Positions 52,944 through 62,970 of a DNA stretch of 64,000 nucleotides are shown here, in pieces (positions within the stretch are counted from its first letter, which is position 1; each line of letters begins with the position of its first letter). The notes below the pieces were generated by a model, which was not told the DNA's origin, searched no databases, and worked only from the letters and a program-made list of their open reading frames with translations. Source of the stretch: Sphingobium sp. DEHP117 (GTDB taxonomy: Bacteria; Pseudomonadota; Alphaproteobacteria; Sphingomonadales; Sphingomonadaceae); the NCBI RefSeq assembly GCF_030867385.1, contig NZ_JAPFBJ010000001.1:744001-808000 (forward strand), written 5' to 3'. A program made the translations under genes and the position numbers.

Positions 52944-53873
52944 ATGAGCGACGGACCAATTGTCGACAGCGCGCTGGGCTTCACCATTCCCTCGCGCCAT
53001 GCGCGCGGGCGGGTGGCGCGGCTGGGTACCGTGCTGGACGAGGTGCTCTCCGCGCACGCCTACCCGCCAGTAATAGAGCGGCTGCTGGCCGAGGCACTGG
53101 TGTTGTGTGCGTTACTGGGCAGCACCCTCAAAAATGATGCGGGTCAGCTGACCCTGCAGGCGCAGACCGAGGCGGGCGTCGTCAGTCTGCTGGTGGCGGA
53201 CTATATGGCGACGCCCGGCGGCGGCGCGCTGCGGGGCTATGTCCAGTTCGATGGCGAGAAGCTGGCGATGCAAGGCAGCGAACCGACCCTGTTCGGCCTG
53301 TTCGGCAAAGGGTATCTCGCGATCACGGTCGATCAGGGGGCGAGCGAGGGCACAGAGGCCCATCGCTATCAGGGCATCGTGCCGCTGGAGGGTGCAAGCC
53401 TCGCCAAGGCGGCGGAGCATTATTTCTTCCAGTCCGAGCAAATCCCCAGTTTCGTGCAAATCGACGTGCGGCACGGGCAGGACGGCGCCTGCATCGCGGG
53501 TGGCATGTTGGTGCAGCACCTGCCCGAAGGAGAGGTCGGGCGTGAGCGGCTGCATGTGCGCCATGATCATCCGGAATGGGAGCATGTGCAGGCGCTGGCG
53601 CACACCATCAACGCCTCAGAGTTGACGGATACGGCGCTGGGTTTGGACGAGATAGTCTGGCGGCTCTTTCATGAGGAAGGCGAAGTACGCGTGCAGCACA
53701 TAAGTGCTCTGTCCCGCGGTTGCAGATGTGACGAGGCGCATATCCGCAGCGTTATCGGCCAGTTTCCTGCAGGTGAGCGGGCAGAGATGGCGGATGAAGC
53801 AGGCAACATCAATGTCGATTGCGCCTTTTGCTCGAAAATCTTCCCAATCTCGCTCGCCAGTTTGAACAATTGA
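52944..53873 (+). CDS. hslO: Redox-regulated chaperone Hsp33
   Basis: 309 residues. The C-terminal redox switch has the zinc-binding Cys pairs in RGCRCDE and DCAFCSK (CxC and CxxC). The N-terminal chaperone domain includes RGRVARLGTVLDEVL, GTLKNDAG-like STLKNDAGQLTLQAQ and GALRGYVQFD. Oxidation releases zinc and activates it to hold unfolding proteins. It follows argF by 10 bp. Confidence 0.95.
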   Translation: MSDGPIVDSALGFTIPSRHARGRVARLGTVLDEVLSAHAYPPVIERLLAEALVLCALLGSTLKNDAGQLTLQAQTEAGVVSLLVADYMATPGGGALRGYVQFDGEKLAMQGSEPTLFGLFGKGYLAITVDQGASEGTEAHRYQGIVPLEGASLAKAAEHYFFQSEQIPSFVQIDVRHGQDGACIAGGMLVQHLPEGEVGRERLHVRHDHPEWEHVQALAHTINASELTDTALGLDEIVWRLFHEEGEVRVQHISALSRGCRCDEAHIRSVIGQFPAGERAEMADEAGNINVDCAFCSKIFPISLASLNN

Positions 53874-53997
53874 ACATTAACCCTCTTCCTTGATCGACTT
53901 TCCCTCTTTTTGCCTTAATTCCGCATTATCCAGCCAATAGGGGATGCGTGGTTCCGTCTGAGCAACTTCGACGGAAGGGTATGTGAGGGGTACATGC

Positions 53998-54426
53998 ATG
54001 GATATTTGGGTGCGCTTTGCAGCCGCTGCCGCCCTGTCAATGTGGGGGACGGCGGCGCTCGCGGTTTCTGCCGGAGGCCCGGCGCCATCGGCCGGGAGGA
54101 TGACGGCGCTGCGGCAAATTGAAAAAGGGCAGTGGGAGCTTCGGGAGCGGGGGACAAAGCAACCCGCTGCGCCACGCCGGCTGTGCGTCGGTGATCCTGC
54201 CCAGCTGCTGCAGGTGCAGCATGGCGATGGCGGATGCAGCCGGTTTGTCGTTGCCGATACGGACAATCACGCCATCGTAACCTATCAGTGCAACGGCCGG
54301 GGCAATGGCCGGACGGACCTGCGCGTGGAGACCCCGCGCCTTATCCAGATCGATTCGCAGGGCGTAGCCGATGGGGCGCCGTTCGCTGTTTCGCTGGAGG
54401 GACGCAGGACGGGTGAATGTCGATAA
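53998..54426 (+). CDS. Secreted DUF3617-like protein
   Basis: 142 residues from ATG 53998, chosen because GAGGGG lies eight bases upstream. Signal peptide: RFAAAAALSMWGTAALA. The mature part has LRQIEKGQWELRERG and RRLCVGDPAQLLQVQHGDGG, ending with GNGRTDLRVETPRLIQIDSQ, a pattern I associate with DUF3617 periplasmic proteins. Four Cys suggest disulfides. Function unknown. Confidence 0.75.
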   Translation: MDIWVRFAAAAALSMWGTAALAVSAGGPAPSAGRMTALRQIEKGQWELRERGTKQPAAPRRLCVGDPAQLLQVQHGDGGCSRFVVADTDNHAIVTYQCNGRGNGRTDLRVETPRLIQIDSQGVADGAPFAVSLEGRRTGECR

Positions 54427-54478
54427 TTCGCGCGTAAAGAGCTTGCGCGCCCGGGCGGCGGGACTATAGCGCCGGGCA

Positions 54479-55177
54479 ATGAATCACTCCCCTCAATCAA
54501 AGGCCGTAGTGCTGCTCTCAGGCGGTCTGGACAGTTTTGTCGCGGCGGCCCTGGCGCGTGAGGCGGGGTTTGCGCTTTATGCACTCACCATCGACTATAA
54601 CCAGCGGCACAGAGTGGAGCTGGAAAGCGCGCGGCGGATCGCGGCAAATCTGAGGGTGGAGAGGCATGTCGTTCTGCCGCTGGATCTGACGGCTTTCGGC
54701 GGATCGGCGCTGACCTCTGCCGATATTGCCGTCCCCAAGGATGGCGTCGGTGCGAGCGGGGAGGGTGGAATCCCGCTGACTTATGTTCCCGCGCGCAACA
54801 CGATCTTTCTTTCGCTGACTCTTGGTTTTGCTGAGGTCGTAGACGCGCAGGACATATTCATCGGCGTCAATGCGCTCGATTATTCGGGCTATCCGGATTG
54901 CCGGGCGGAGTTCATCGAGGCCTTTGCGAATATGGCGGCGCTTGCCACGAAGGCGGGGGTGGAGGGTGCGCCGGTCCGGATCAACACGCCGCTCCAGTTC
55001 ATGACCAAGGCCGACATCGCGCGCGAAGCGGCGCGGCTGGAGCTTGATGCGGGGCTGAGCTGGTCCTGCTATGACCCTACGGAGGATGGCAAGCATTGCG
55101 GGCAATGCGACAGCTGCCGCTTGCGCGCAAAGGGCTTCATTGAGGCGGGCCTGCCAGACCCGACCGTTTACGCATGA
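54479..55177 (+). CDS. queC: 7-cyano-7-deazaguanine synthase
   Basis: 232 residues. The PP-loop [17 protein letters not shown] binds ATP; the C-terminal zinc site is [18 protein letters not shown]. It converts 7-carboxy-7-deazaguanine to preQ0 with ammonia and ATP, for queuosine in tRNA. It overlaps queE by 4 bp (ATGA), giving consecutive pathway enzymes on one transcript. Confidence 0.96.
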   Translation: MNHSPQSKAVVLLSGGLDSFVAAALAREAGFALYALTIDYNQRHRVELESARRIAANLRVERHVVLPLDLTAFGGSALTSADIAVPKDGVGASGEGGIPLTYVPARNTIFLSLTLGFAEVVDAQDIFIGVNALDYSGYPDCRAEFIEAFANMAALATKAGVEGAPVRINTPLQFMTKADIAREAARLELDAGLSWSCYDPTEDGKHCGQCDSCRLRAKGFIEAGLPDPTVYA

Positions 55178-55821
55178 CCTACGCCGTCAAGGAAATGTTC
55201 CTCACTCTTCAGGGCGAGGGCGCAAGGGCGGGGCACCGGGCGGTGTTCCTGCGATTTGCGGGGTGCAATCTGTGGTCCGGGCGCGAGCAGGACCGGGAAA
55301 ACGCCACCTGCCGTTTTTGCGACACGGATTTCGTTGGCACCGATGGCCCAGGCGGAGGCAAATTTGCGGATGCCTCTACTGTGGCGGAGGCGGCGGCTGC
55401 CTTATGGGGCGCGGGCGGGGCGCATCGCTATATCGTGCTGACCGGCGGAGAGCCGATGCTTCAGGTGGACGACGCGCTGGTGGATGCGTTGCAGGCGGCG
55501 GGCTTCACGATCGCGATCGAGACCAACGGCACATTGCCCGTCCATCCCGGCATCGATTGGGTGTGCGTCAGCCCCAAGGCGGGAAGCGACGTCGTCCAGC
55601 GTTCCGGCGATGAGCTGAAGCTCGTCTGGCCGCAGCCCGGCTCTTTTCTGCCAGGGCAGGGGGCGGAAGAGATGGAGGACTGGGCCTTCGCGCATTTCCT
55701 GCTCCAGCCGCTCGACGATGCCCGGCAGGAGGCCAACACAGCCGCGTGCATAGAACGTGTCATGGCCCGGCCCCTGTGGCGGCTCAGCCTTCAGAATCAC
55801 AAGCTGGTAGGTCTGAAATAG
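55174..55821 (+). CDS. queE: 7-carboxy-7-deazaguanine synthase
   Basis: 215 residues, a short radical SAM enzyme. The cluster motif is the expanded form with Cys in AGCNLWSG and 14 residues later CRFC, a known QueE variant. [20 protein letters not shown] is the GGEP motif; [10 protein letters not shown] and CVSPKAG are also typical. It makes CDG from carboxytetrahydropterin. No queD or queF is in the window. Confidence 0.95.
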   Translation: MTYAVKEMFLTLQGEGARAGHRAVFLRFAGCNLWSGREQDRENATCRFCDTDFVGTDGPGGGKFADASTVAEAAAALWGAGGAHRYIVLTGGEPMLQVDDALVDALQAAGFTIAIETNGTLPVHPGIDWVCVSPKAGSDVVQRSGDELKLVWPQPGSFLPGQGAEEMEDWAFAHFLLQPLDDARQEANTAACIERVMARPLWRLSLQNHKLVGLK

Positions 55822-55835
55822 GCGCTGGGCGGCGC

Positions 55836-56138
55836 TTATTGATCGGCGACTACCTCTTCATCGGCGGGCGCGGCAGTATTGTCTGCCTCGCTGGCGTTAC
55901 CCGTGGGAGAGGCGGCCGGTGCGGCACCGTTGCTGAGTGCAGCAACCGGTGTCTCCGTCTGTACGCCGTCGAGGTCCGTCATCGCGTCCGATATGGTGCC
56001 GTCGGCCTTTTCAAGGTCGGAGAGATGCGCCTGTGTCGTGTTGCCCTTTTCGCCGCCGCCGCATGCCGCCAGCGGCAGGCTGGCCGCGACCAGAAAGGCG
56101 AGCGGCGCAAGGCGCAAGCGGGGGAGGGGGAACGGCAT
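55836..56138 (-). CDS. Small lipoprotein
   Basis: 100 residues from the ATG at 56138, which has an ideal AAGGAG site six bases upstream; ATGs at 56162 and 56165 also follow a GGAGG. The signal peptide RLRLAPLAFLVAASLPLAAC ends in a lipobox. The mature part is acidic, Ala/Thr-rich and probably unstructured (HLSDLEKADGTISDAMTDLD). No family recognised. It converges with queE. Confidence 0.65.
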   Translation of the reverse strand: MPFPLPRLRLAPLAFLVAASLPLAACGGGEKGNTTQAHLSDLEKADGTISDAMTDLDGVQTETPVAALSNGAAPAASPTGNASEADNTAAPADEEVVADQ

Positions 56139-56193
56139 CACTGTCTCCTTGGCGGTCGTCATCATTCCTCCCTAGCTCCGCGCCGCGCCGTGC

Positions 56194-56877
56194 TCAAGCG
56201 GAACAGGCTGTCGCCGCCGGGCATTTGCGCAGGGCGGCAATGAAAGCGGGGAAATGGTCCCGCAGGGCGTCGTCGAACTCCGCCATGCTCGCTTTCACAC
56301 CCAGCGCCGCGAGGCTGGTGACGGGAAATTCCGAAATGCCGCAGGGTACGATGCCGCTGAAGTGTGTGAGATCCGGGTCGATGTTGACCGAAAAACCATG
56401 CAGGGTAACCCATCGGCGCACCCGCACGCCGATGGCGCCGATCTTGGCCTCGCGCCCGTCAAGGTCGTCCGTCCAGATGCCGATGCGCCCCTCTGCCCTG
56501 CGCGCGCTCACGCCGAAATCGGCCAGCGCGGCAATCACCCAACCCTCGAGATGATGGACGAAATTGCGGATGTCCTTGCCCCGCTGCCCCAGATCGATGC
56601 TGAGATAGCCGACACGTTGACCCGGCCCATGATAGGTATATCGGCCGCCGCGCCCGGCGTCGTATACCGGAAAACGCGGATCGAGCAGCTCCGCCCGGTT
56701 GGCGCTGGTGCCGGCAGTGTAGAGCGGGGGGTGCTCGATCAGCCAGACGCGCTCGTTTGCCTGACCCCCTGCGATGGCCGCTGCCCGCGCTTCCATTTCC
56801 TCCAGCGCCTGCGGATAGGGCACGGGGTCCTGTTCCACCTGCCATTCGATGGCATCTGTGTCTGCTGTCATGGTCAT
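56194..56877 (-). CDS. lipB: Lipoyl(octanoyl) transferase
   Basis: 227 residues. [21 protein letters not shown] is the substrate-binding signature, [10 protein letters not shown] holds the catalytic Lys and [16 protein letters not shown] the catalytic Cys. It moves octanoyl groups from ACP to lipoyl domains. The start at 56877 gives [12 protein letters not shown]; a second ATG is six bases on. Divergent from the membrane-protein gene. Confidence 0.95.
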   Translation of the reverse strand: MTMTADTDAIEWQVEQDPVPYPQALEEMEARAAAIAGGQANERVWLIEHPPLYTAGTSANRAELLDPRFPVYDAGRGGRYTYHGPGQRVGYLSIDLGQRGKDIRNFVHHLEGWVIAALADFGVSARRAEGRIGIWTDDLDGREAKIGAIGVRVRRWVTLHGFSVNIDPDLTHFSGIVPCGISEFPVTSLAALGVKASMAEFDDALRDHFPAFIAALRKCPAATACSA

Positions 56878-56952
56878 GGCTGTTCTTGACTTGAATTGCC
56901 GCACCCATCAAGAGGAATGACAGGGTGAAGGCGCGGGGCCGCCACGGAGAAC

Positions 56953-57714
56953 ATGACTGTTATGAAGCCGGTTTCCTTGAGCGCTGCGTGGGAAGAAACC
57001 CTGGCCTTCATGAAGCGCGAAGGCGCTCTCGTGTTTCCGGTTGCTCTGCTTTTCATTGCCATTCCACTGGCGCTCATCTTGCAGGTCCTGCCCGACCAGA
57101 TGCGGAACATGACGCCGGGAACGCCGCCACCTGCCGCCGCTGTATTGCCGAACGGCGTGAAGATGACGATCGCCGCTGCCGCTCTCGTCATCCTCGGCGG
57201 GGCATTGAGCTGCTATGCGCTGGCGGCAAAGCCGGGGATCAGCCTGCGAGAGGCGCTGGCGCTCGGCTTTCGCCGCGTGCCGCATGCGTTTGCGGCGGCT
57301 TTTCTGGTGGGGCTGGGGCTGGCCATTCCCCTGGTGGCGTTGTCCGCCGTTTCGCCTGCAGTGGGTCAGCTCTACATGCTGGCAGCGAGCCTCTTCTTCT
57401 CGGTGCGTTTCCTGTTCCTGAACGTCGCGATCGTCGATCAGCTGGATGGGCCGATAGCGGCGGTCAGGCGTTCATGGGCGATGACGCGCGGCAATTTCTG
57501 GCGTTTGTTGCTGTTGATCGTGGCGGTCGCCGTGCCGATCATGCTGGTGCAGGTCGTGGCGGGGATGCTGCTGGGCTTGATCGGATTTGCGCTGGGCGGG
57601 CCGGAATTGGGCAAGCAGCTGGGTGATCTCGCCACTGCAGTCGTTCTGGCCCTGGGACAGTTGTTCATGATCGTGCTCACCGTGCGGCTTTACCGCCAGC
57701 TATCGGCTTCCTGA
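56953..57714 (+). CDS. Multi-pass membrane protein of unknown function
   Basis: 253 residues with about six hydrophobic segments (VFPVALLFIAIPLALIL, MTIAAAALVILGGALSCYAL, AAFLVGLGLAIPLVALSAV, LYMLAASLFFSVRFLFL, FWRLLLLIVAVAVPIMLVQV, AVVLALGQLFMIVLTV). The layout with LREALALGFRRVPHAF and IAAVRRSWAMTRGNFWRLL resembles membrane proteins related to the glycerophosphodiester phosphodiesterase membrane domain, but I see no catalytic motif. It converges tightly with the GNAT gene: the stop codons are adjacent. Confidence 0.7.
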   Translation: MTVMKPVSLSAAWEETLAFMKREGALVFPVALLFIAIPLALILQVLPDQMRNMTPGTPPPAAAVLPNGVKMTIAAAALVILGGALSCYALAAKPGISLREALALGFRRVPHAFAAAFLVGLGLAIPLVALSAVSPAVGQLYMLAASLFFSVRFLFLNVAIVDQLDGPIAAVRRSWAMTRGNFWRLLLLIVAVAVPIMLVQVVAGMLLGLIGFALGGPELGKQLGDLATAVVLALGQLFMIVLTVRLYRQLSAS

Positions 57715-58299
57715 TCAGCCTACCATCGGAACATGCGGTGCGGCGCTGGCCGGCAGCACGCCGGTGAGTCGCGGATCGGAGAATATTTCCACCGCTCGAT
57801 GCACCGGCACAAAGCCTGCATTCCGATAAAGGGACTGCGCGCGCGGGTCGTCCAGCGAGCAGGTCTGCACCGCGAGCTTGGTAACGCCCTTGCGCCAGCC
57901 GAGCGCCAGCGCCTGCGCCATCAGCCATTGTCCCAGCCCCTGGCCGGTGAGTTGCGGCACGAGGCCGAGGAAAGCGAGTATGCATTGCTTGGAATGGCGA
58001 AAATCCAGCTCCAGCAGGCCCACCTCTATGCCCTTTGGATCAAGCACGGCGTGCACTTCAACCAGCGGATCGTGAATCGTGGCTTTCAGTTCGTGGTCGC
58101 TCAGCACGAGACGGGAGAACCACAGCCAATGTTCACCCACACGGCGGAAGAGGATGCGGTATTTCTCCGGTTCGGCTTCTTTCCACCGCGCCAGGCGCAG
58201 CGGGCTGCTAAGCAGAGGCGCTGGTTTGGGCCGCTGTGTCATCTCGAAACGGGTAACGACCGTCGCCACCTCGCCCGCTTTGACCGGGATCAGCGCCAT
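57715..58299 (-). CDS. GNAT family N-acetyltransferase
   Basis: 194 residues. VGLLELDFRHSKQCILAFLGLVPQLTGQGLGQWLMAQAL contains the acetyl-CoA loop QLTGQGLG, and DDPRAQSLYRNAGFVPVHR is the C-terminal GNAT block. Substrate unknown. It lies 7 bp after hemF on the same strand and probably shares its mRNA with trmL-hemF. Confidence 0.88.
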   Translation of the reverse strand: MALIPVKAGEVATVVTRFEMTQRPKPAPLLSSPLRLARWKEAEPEKYRILFRRVGEHWLWFSRLVLSDHELKATIHDPLVEVHAVLDPKGIEVGLLELDFRHSKQCILAFLGLVPQLTGQGLGQWLMAQALALGWRKGVTKLAVQTCSLDDPRAQSLYRNAGFVPVHRAVEIFSDPRLTGVLPASAAPHVPMVG

Positions 58300-58306
58300 C
58301 GCCTCG

Positions 58307-59170
58307 CTAACTCCAGCGCGCCATCGGCGGCAGGCTCATCAGAATCGCATCGATATTGCCGCCTGTCTTGAGTCCGAACAATGTGCCGCGATCATAGACG
58401 AGATTGAACTCGGCATAGCGGCCACGCCATTCAAGCATACGTTCCACGTCCGCCTGATCATAATCATGACCCATGCGCCGCCGCACGATCGGCGGGAAGG
58501 CGGCAAGAAATGCCTCGCCCACCGCGCGTGTGAAGGCGAAGTTGGCGTCAAAGCCTGCGTCATCCGCGCATTCGAGATGGTCGTAGAAAATACCGCCCAC
58601 GCCCCGGTGCACCTTGCGGTGCGGAATATAGAAATAGTCGTCCGCCCATTTCTTGAAGCGGTCATAATAGTCCCGTCCATGCGCGTCGCAGGCGCCCCGC
58701 AGTTCACTGTGGAAGTCGGACGTATCCTGATCGTAAGGGATCGGCGGGTTGAGATCTGCCCCGCCGCCGAACCAGCGCTTGGTGGTGACGAGGAAGCGCG
58801 TGTTCATATGCACGGCGGGTACATGCGGGTTCGCCATATGGGCGACGAGGCTGATGCCGGTTGCGAAAAACGCAGGCGCCTCCTCGGTCGCGCCGTTGAT
58901 GGTTTTCGCGAACTCAGGCGCAAAGGAGCCGCCAACGGTCGAGACATTGACGCCGACCTTTTCGAAGACTTTCCCCTTCATCACACCGCGCACGCCGCCG
59001 CCGCCTTCGCCCGGCGCGATCCCATCGCCCTCGCGGTCCCACTCAGTGTATATGAACTGCGCGTCGCTGCCTGCTTCGCGTTCGATAGCCTCGAATTCGG
59101 CGCAAATGCGGTCTCGCAGGGACTCGAACCAGTCTCTCGCAGCCTGTTGCTGGGGGTCTAGCGGGATCAT
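58307..59170 (-). CDS. hemF: Oxygen-dependent coproporphyrinogen-III oxidase
   Basis: 287 residues. Signature stretches: GGGGVRGVMKGKVFEKVGVN, NPHVPAVHMNTRFLVT, WFGGGADLNPPIPY and HRKVHRGVGGIFYDHL. It converts coproporphyrinogen III to protoporphyrinogen IX with O2, consistent with aerobic life and the nearby bc1 genes. ATGA overlap with trmL. Confidence 0.96.
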   Translation of the reverse strand: MIPLDPQQQAARDWFESLRDRICAEFEAIEREAGSDAQFIYTEWDREGDGIAPGEGGGGVRGVMKGKVFEKVGVNVSTVGGSFAPEFAKTINGATEEAPAFFATGISLVAHMANPHVPAVHMNTRFLVTTKRWFGGGADLNPPIPYDQDTSDFHSELRGACDAHGRDYYDRFKKWADDYFYIPHRKVHRGVGGIFYDHLECADDAGFDANFAFTRAVGEAFLAAFPPIVRRRMGHDYDQADVERMLEWRGRYAEFNLVYDRGTLFGLKTGGNIDAILMSLPPMARWS

Positions 59171-59625
59171 TCGGGCAACGTTCCTGTCTGGCGCATGGCT
59201 TCATGCAGGGCGATGCCCGCAGCGACAGCAATATTCAAGGACCGAAATCCCGGCGTCATCGGAATTCTGACCCGTTTTGCGACGCGGGCGTGGACATCAG
59301 GCGGAACGCCCGCGCTCTCGCTGCCCAGCAGCAGCGCGTCGGTGACCAGAAACTCCGCTTCGTGCAGCGCGCAGGTTCCGCTCGATGTGAGCAGCACGAC
59401 ACGTGATCCGGCTTCGGTCCGTGCGTCGAAGAAGGCGTCTGCATTCGCATGACTCACCGTTTCCGCCCGGTCTCCATAATCCATCGCGGCGCGGCGCAAC
59501 TGCTTGTCTGATGCAGGAAAACCGCAGGGCATGATGATGTCGAGCGGTATGGAAAAACAGGCGGCAAGACGCATGATCGTGCCGACATTCCCGGCGATAT
59601 CGGGCTGGTAGAGGGCGATCCGCAT
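59167..59625 (-). CDS. trmL: tRNA (cytidine/uridine(34)-2'-O)-methyltransferase TrmL
   Basis: 152 residues, a SPOUT enzyme. MRIALYQPDIAGNVGTIMRLA is the family start; LLLGSESAGVP and RSLNIAVAAGIALHEAMRQ form the SAM-binding knot. It methylates the wobble ribose of leucine tRNAs. First gene of trmL-hemF-GNAT; divergent from petA. Confidence 0.94.
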   Translation of the reverse strand: MRIALYQPDIAGNVGTIMRLAACFSIPLDIIMPCGFPASDKQLRRAAMDYGDRAETVSHANADAFFDARTEAGSRVVLLTSSGTCALHEAEFLVTDALLLGSESAGVPPDVHARVAKRVRIPMTPGFRSLNIAVAAGIALHEAMRQTGTLPE

Positions 59626-59857
59626 GATGTCTGCCTAGCCCCGACGGCCGGGTTTGTCACGATCGTGGCAAAATGCAGTTGGCAAATCCTGCGGTTCGGC
59701 GCTATCAGGCGCGCGATGCGGCAAGGGGGCTTGCGCGACAAACCGGTGGGGGCGCGCGTCAAACCTCTTGAAAAAGCCCGGATGACCGGGCAATGCAGCG
59801 CGCATTACAGGCTTCACGGTTCTCGTGAATCGGGGTTGAACGACAAGGGTTGAATGC

Positions 59858-60427
59858 ATGGCGACGCTAGAGAATACCGCAGGCGAAGGGGTTTCGGCAG
59901 AGGGCGGCGGCGTCCGCCGTCGCGATTTCATCAATATTGCCGCCGTCAGCTTTGCAGGCGTGGGTGGCGTGGTGGCGGTGCTGCCGCTCGTCAACCAGAT
60001 GAACCCCAGCGCGGATGTGCTGGCGATGGCGTCGAGCGAGGTCGATCTTTCGGGCATCCAGCCGGGACAGGCGATCAAGACCACGTTCCGCAGCCAGCCG
60101 CTGTTCGTTCGCCACCTTACCCCGGAAGAAATTGCCAAGGCCGATGCTACGGACGCCTCCACCCTGCGCGATCCGCAGACGCTGGAAGAGCGCGTGGTAG
60201 ACGGCAAGACGCAGTGGCTCGTCACCATGGGCGTGTGCACTCATCTGGGCTGCGTTCCGCTGGGCGCGGGTGAGGGCGAGAACAAGGGTGAGTTTGGCGG
60301 CTATTTCTGCCCGTGCCACGGTTCGCACTACGATACCGCAGGGCGCATCCGTAAAGGCCCGGCGCCCCGTAATCTCGAGGTGCCGCCCTACACGTTCACC
60401 TCTGACACCGCCATTCTCGTAGGCTGA
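59858..60427 (+). CDS. petA: Ubiquinol-cytochrome c reductase Rieske iron-sulfur subunit
   Basis: 189 residues. A twin-arginine-type N-terminus ([20 protein letters not shown]) doubles as the membrane anchor. The 2Fe-2S ligands lie in CTHLGC and CPCHGSHYD. It transfers electrons from ubiquinol to cytochrome c1. AAGGG precedes the ATG by eight bases. First gene of petABC, 11 bp before petB. Confidence 0.97.
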   Translation: MATLENTAGEGVSAEGGGVRRRDFINIAAVSFAGVGGVVAVLPLVNQMNPSADVLAMASSEVDLSGIQPGQAIKTTFRSQPLFVRHLTPEEIAKADATDASTLRDPQTLEERVVDGKTQWLVTMGVCTHLGCVPLGAGEGENKGEFGGYFCPCHGSHYDTAGRIRKGPAPRNLEVPPYTFTSDTAILVG

Positions 60428-60438
60428 GGAACAGATCC

Positions 60439-61758
60439 ATGAGTTTTCCCTGGGCAAATCATTATACCCCCAAGGCTCCACTGATGCAGTGGATCGACGA
60501 GCGGCTGCCTTTGCCGCGCCTCGTCTACAACGCGGTCGGCGCTGGCTATCCTGTGCCGCGCAACCTCAATTTCTTCTGGAACTTCGGTGTGCTTTCGGGC
60601 CTCGCGCTGATGATCCAGATCGTCACCGGCATCATCATGGCGATGCATTATGGCGCCAATGAGCTGGTTGCGTTCTCGTCGGTCGAGCATGTTATGCGCG
60701 ATGTGAACGCCGGCTGGCTGATGCGCTATGCCCACGCAAACGGCGCGAGTTTCTTCTTCATTGTGGTTTATCTCCACATCTTCCGTGGCCTTTACTACAG
60801 TTCCTATAAGGCCCCGCGCGAGATGGTGTGGCTTCTGGGCCTTGTGATCTTCCTGCTGATGATGGCGACGGCGTTCATGGGCTATGTGCTTCCCTGGGGC
60901 CAGATGTCGTACTGGGGCGCGAAGGTGATCACCGGCCTGTTCGGCGCAATCCCCGTTGTGGGCGAGCCGATCCAGACCTGGCTGCTGGGCGGTTTTGCCC
61001 CGGGTAACGCCGCGCTCAATCGCTTCTTCTCGCTCCATTATCTGCTGCCGTTCGTGATTGCCGGTGTTATCATCCTGCACATCTGGGCGCTGCATATCCC
61101 GGGGTCTTCGAACCCGACAGGCGTCGAGGTCAAGGGTCCGCAGGATACGGTTCCGTTCCATCCCTATTACACGGCGAAGGACGGTTTCGGCGCGGGCATC
61201 TTCTTCATCCTGTTCGCGATTGCGGTCTATTTCGGCCCGAATTTCCTCGGCCACCCGGACAATTATATCGAGGCAAACCCGCTCTCGACCCCGGCGCATA
61301 TCGTTCCCGAATGGTATTTCTGGCCGTTCTACGCGATCCTGCGTGCCTTTACCTTCGATTTCTTCTTCATCCCGGCGAAGCTGCTCGGCGTGCTTGCGAT
61401 GTTCGCGTCGATCCTGCTGCTGTTCTTCTTGCCGTGGCTGGATACCTCGCCGGTGCGTTCCGGCAATTACCGCCCGATGTTCAAGAAGTTCTTCTGGATC
61501 CTAATCGCGGACGTGCTGGTGCTCGGCTATTGCGGCGGCGCACCGGCGGAGGAGCCGTTCGTGATGATCTCGCAGATCGCGGCGGCCTATTATTTCGCCC
61601 ATTTCCTGATCATCCTGCCGCTGATCGCCGCGTTTGAAAAGCCGTTGCCGCTGCCCGGTTCGATCACGGAGTCGGTCCTCAACAAGGGCGGGTTCGAAGG
61701 CGAGCGCGATGCGCTTCCCGGAATGGGCAGCGATACTCAACCGGCCGGTGCGGCATAA
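60439..61758 (+). CDS. petB: Cytochrome b of the bc1 complex
   Basis: 439 residues with eight or so TM helices. [15 protein letters not shown] and [20 protein letters not shown] carry haem-ligand His residues; [20 protein letters not shown] is the Qo-site cd loop and [15 protein letters not shown] the PEWY motif. It is a fused full-length cytochrome b, not split. petC starts 15 bp after it. Confidence 0.97.
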   Translation: MSFPWANHYTPKAPLMQWIDERLPLPRLVYNAVGAGYPVPRNLNFFWNFGVLSGLALMIQIVTGIIMAMHYGANELVAFSSVEHVMRDVNAGWLMRYAHANGASFFFIVVYLHIFRGLYYSSYKAPREMVWLLGLVIFLLMMATAFMGYVLPWGQMSYWGAKVITGLFGAIPVVGEPIQTWLLGGFAPGNAALNRFFSLHYLLPFVIAGVIILHIWALHIPGSSNPTGVEVKGPQDTVPFHPYYTAKDGFGAGIFFILFAIAVYFGPNFLGHPDNYIEANPLSTPAHIVPEWYFWPFYAILRAFTFDFFFIPAKLLGVLAMFASILLLFFLPWLDTSPVRSGNYRPMFKKFFWILIADVLVLGYCGGAPAEEPFVMISQIAAAYYFAHFLIILPLIAAFEKPLPLPGSITESVLNKGGFEGERDALPGMGSDTQPAGAA

Positions 61759-61773
61759 AGGGGGCATAAGAAA

Positions 61774-62619
61774 ATGGTTCGCATTGGTGCATTTCTCGTC
61801 GGCCTGTTCTTTTCCGGCTGGCTTCTCGTCTCCTTCATCATGGGTGCGGTCGCTTATGTGAGCGAACCGCCCGCGCCGACGGCGGAGCGAGAATTCCATA
61901 AGCATCCCCGCCACGCTGGCTTCAGCTTTGAGGGACCGCTTGGCCATTATGACAAGGCGCAGCTGCAGCGCGGGTTTCAGGTGTTCAGCGAAGTCTGCTC
62001 GGCCTGCCACAGCCTGAAGTTTGTGTCGTTCCGCGATCTTGCGGCGCTCGGTTACAACGAGGCTGAGGTCAAGGCAATCGCCAAGAACTGGAAGATCAAG
62101 ACGCCGGACGTCGATCCGAAGACCGGCGAGGTGGCCGGGCGGGATTCGATGCCGTCTGACAAGTTCCCCAAGCCTTTCGCTAACAATGTTGCTGCGGCAG
62201 CGGCGAACAACAATGCGGTTCCGCCGGATCTCTCGCTGATGACCAAGGCTCGGCATGATGGCAGCAACTATGTGTACTCGCTCATCACCGGCTATCAGGC
62301 GCAACCAGCCGAGCTTCTGAAGAAATTCCCGGACGTGAAGACGCCGGAGGGGCTGCACTACAATCCCTATTTCGCTAACCTCAACCTCGCCATGGCGCCG
62401 CCGCTGACGGCCGAGGGACAGGTGACCTATGGCGAGGGTCAGCCCAAGCCGACCGTCGACCAGATGGCGAAGGACGTGGCCGCTTTCCTTACCTGGACGG
62501 CTGAACCGAAGATGGAAAACCGCAAGAGCGCGGGCATTGCGGTGCTGTTCTTCCTGCTGATCGCGACAGCGCTGGCCTATATGTCTTACCGGAACATCTG
62601 GGCCGAGGTGAAGCACTGA
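61774..62619 (+). CDS. petC: Cytochrome c1 of the bc1 complex
   Basis: 281 residues. The haem c site is CSACHSLK; the Met ligand region is NLAMAPPL. An N-terminal hydrophobic segment (FLVGLFFSGWLLVSFIMGAV) serves as signal, and the C-terminal TM helix (AGIAVLFFLLIATALAYMSY) anchors it. A strong terminator follows. Confidence 0.96.
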   Translation: MVRIGAFLVGLFFSGWLLVSFIMGAVAYVSEPPAPTAEREFHKHPRHAGFSFEGPLGHYDKAQLQRGFQVFSEVCSACHSLKFVSFRDLAALGYNEAEVKAIAKNWKIKTPDVDPKTGEVAGRDSMPSDKFPKPFANNVAAAAANNNAVPPDLSLMTKARHDGSNYVYSLITGYQAQPAELLKKFPDVKTPEGLHYNPYFANLNLAMAPPLTAEGQVTYGEGQPKPTVDQMAKDVAAFLTWTAEPKMENRKSAGIAVLFFLLIATALAYMSYRNIWAEVKH

Positions 62620-62649
62620 GCTTCGCGCCACAGAGGCAAACAATTGGAA

Positions 62650-62680
62650 GGGCGGTTCCTCATGGAGCCGCCCTTTTTTT
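62650..62680 (+). terminator. Terminator of petABC
   Basis: GGGCGGTTCC and GGAGCCGCCC form a 10-bp stem (one G-U pair) with loop TCAT, followed by seven T. Confidence 0.93.
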
Positions 62681-62774
62681 AGGAAGTGAGCTGTACTGTG
62701 CGTTGCGCAGATACGCATACGCGCGCCCTCAGCGCACATGCAGTGCTATGTCGATTGTTAGAGACGAGAGGGGA

Positions 62775-62849
62775 ATGGTGGGCGTGGCAAGGATTGAACT
62801 TGCGACCCCTGCGATGTCAACACAGTGCTCTACCACTGAGCTACACGCC
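62775..62849 (-). tRNA. tRNA-Val (anticodon GAC), CCA encoded
   Basis: On the minus strand GGGCGTG pairs with CACGCCC (acceptor). The D arm is GCTC-AGTGGTA-GAGC, the anticodon arm CTGTG-TTGACAT-CGCAG with anticodon GAC, and the T arm GCAAG-TTCAATC-CTTGC. Discriminator A is followed by CCA in the DNA. All stems pair. Confidence 0.97.
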
Positions 62850-62970
62850 CACACTTCAACCCGATCCGCAGCAGGTCGTGCCTCGCCGCAGCAGGAGACG
62901 CGCTGTTAGCCGCGTTGCGCGGTCAGCGCAAGAGGGGGAATGTCGAAAATCATACACAGCCCCGTCCTCA
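62850..62970. other. Intergenic DNA between tRNA-Val and purN
   Basis: About 120 bp between the tRNA gene and the purN stop codon. I see no gene or clear hairpin; it should contain the tRNA promoter on the minus strand. Confidence 0.6.

Noticed and set aside
54427..54478. preQ1 riboswitch upstream of queC
   Set aside because: The gap is about 50 bp and lacks the C-rich loop and A-rich tail of preQ1 aptamers.
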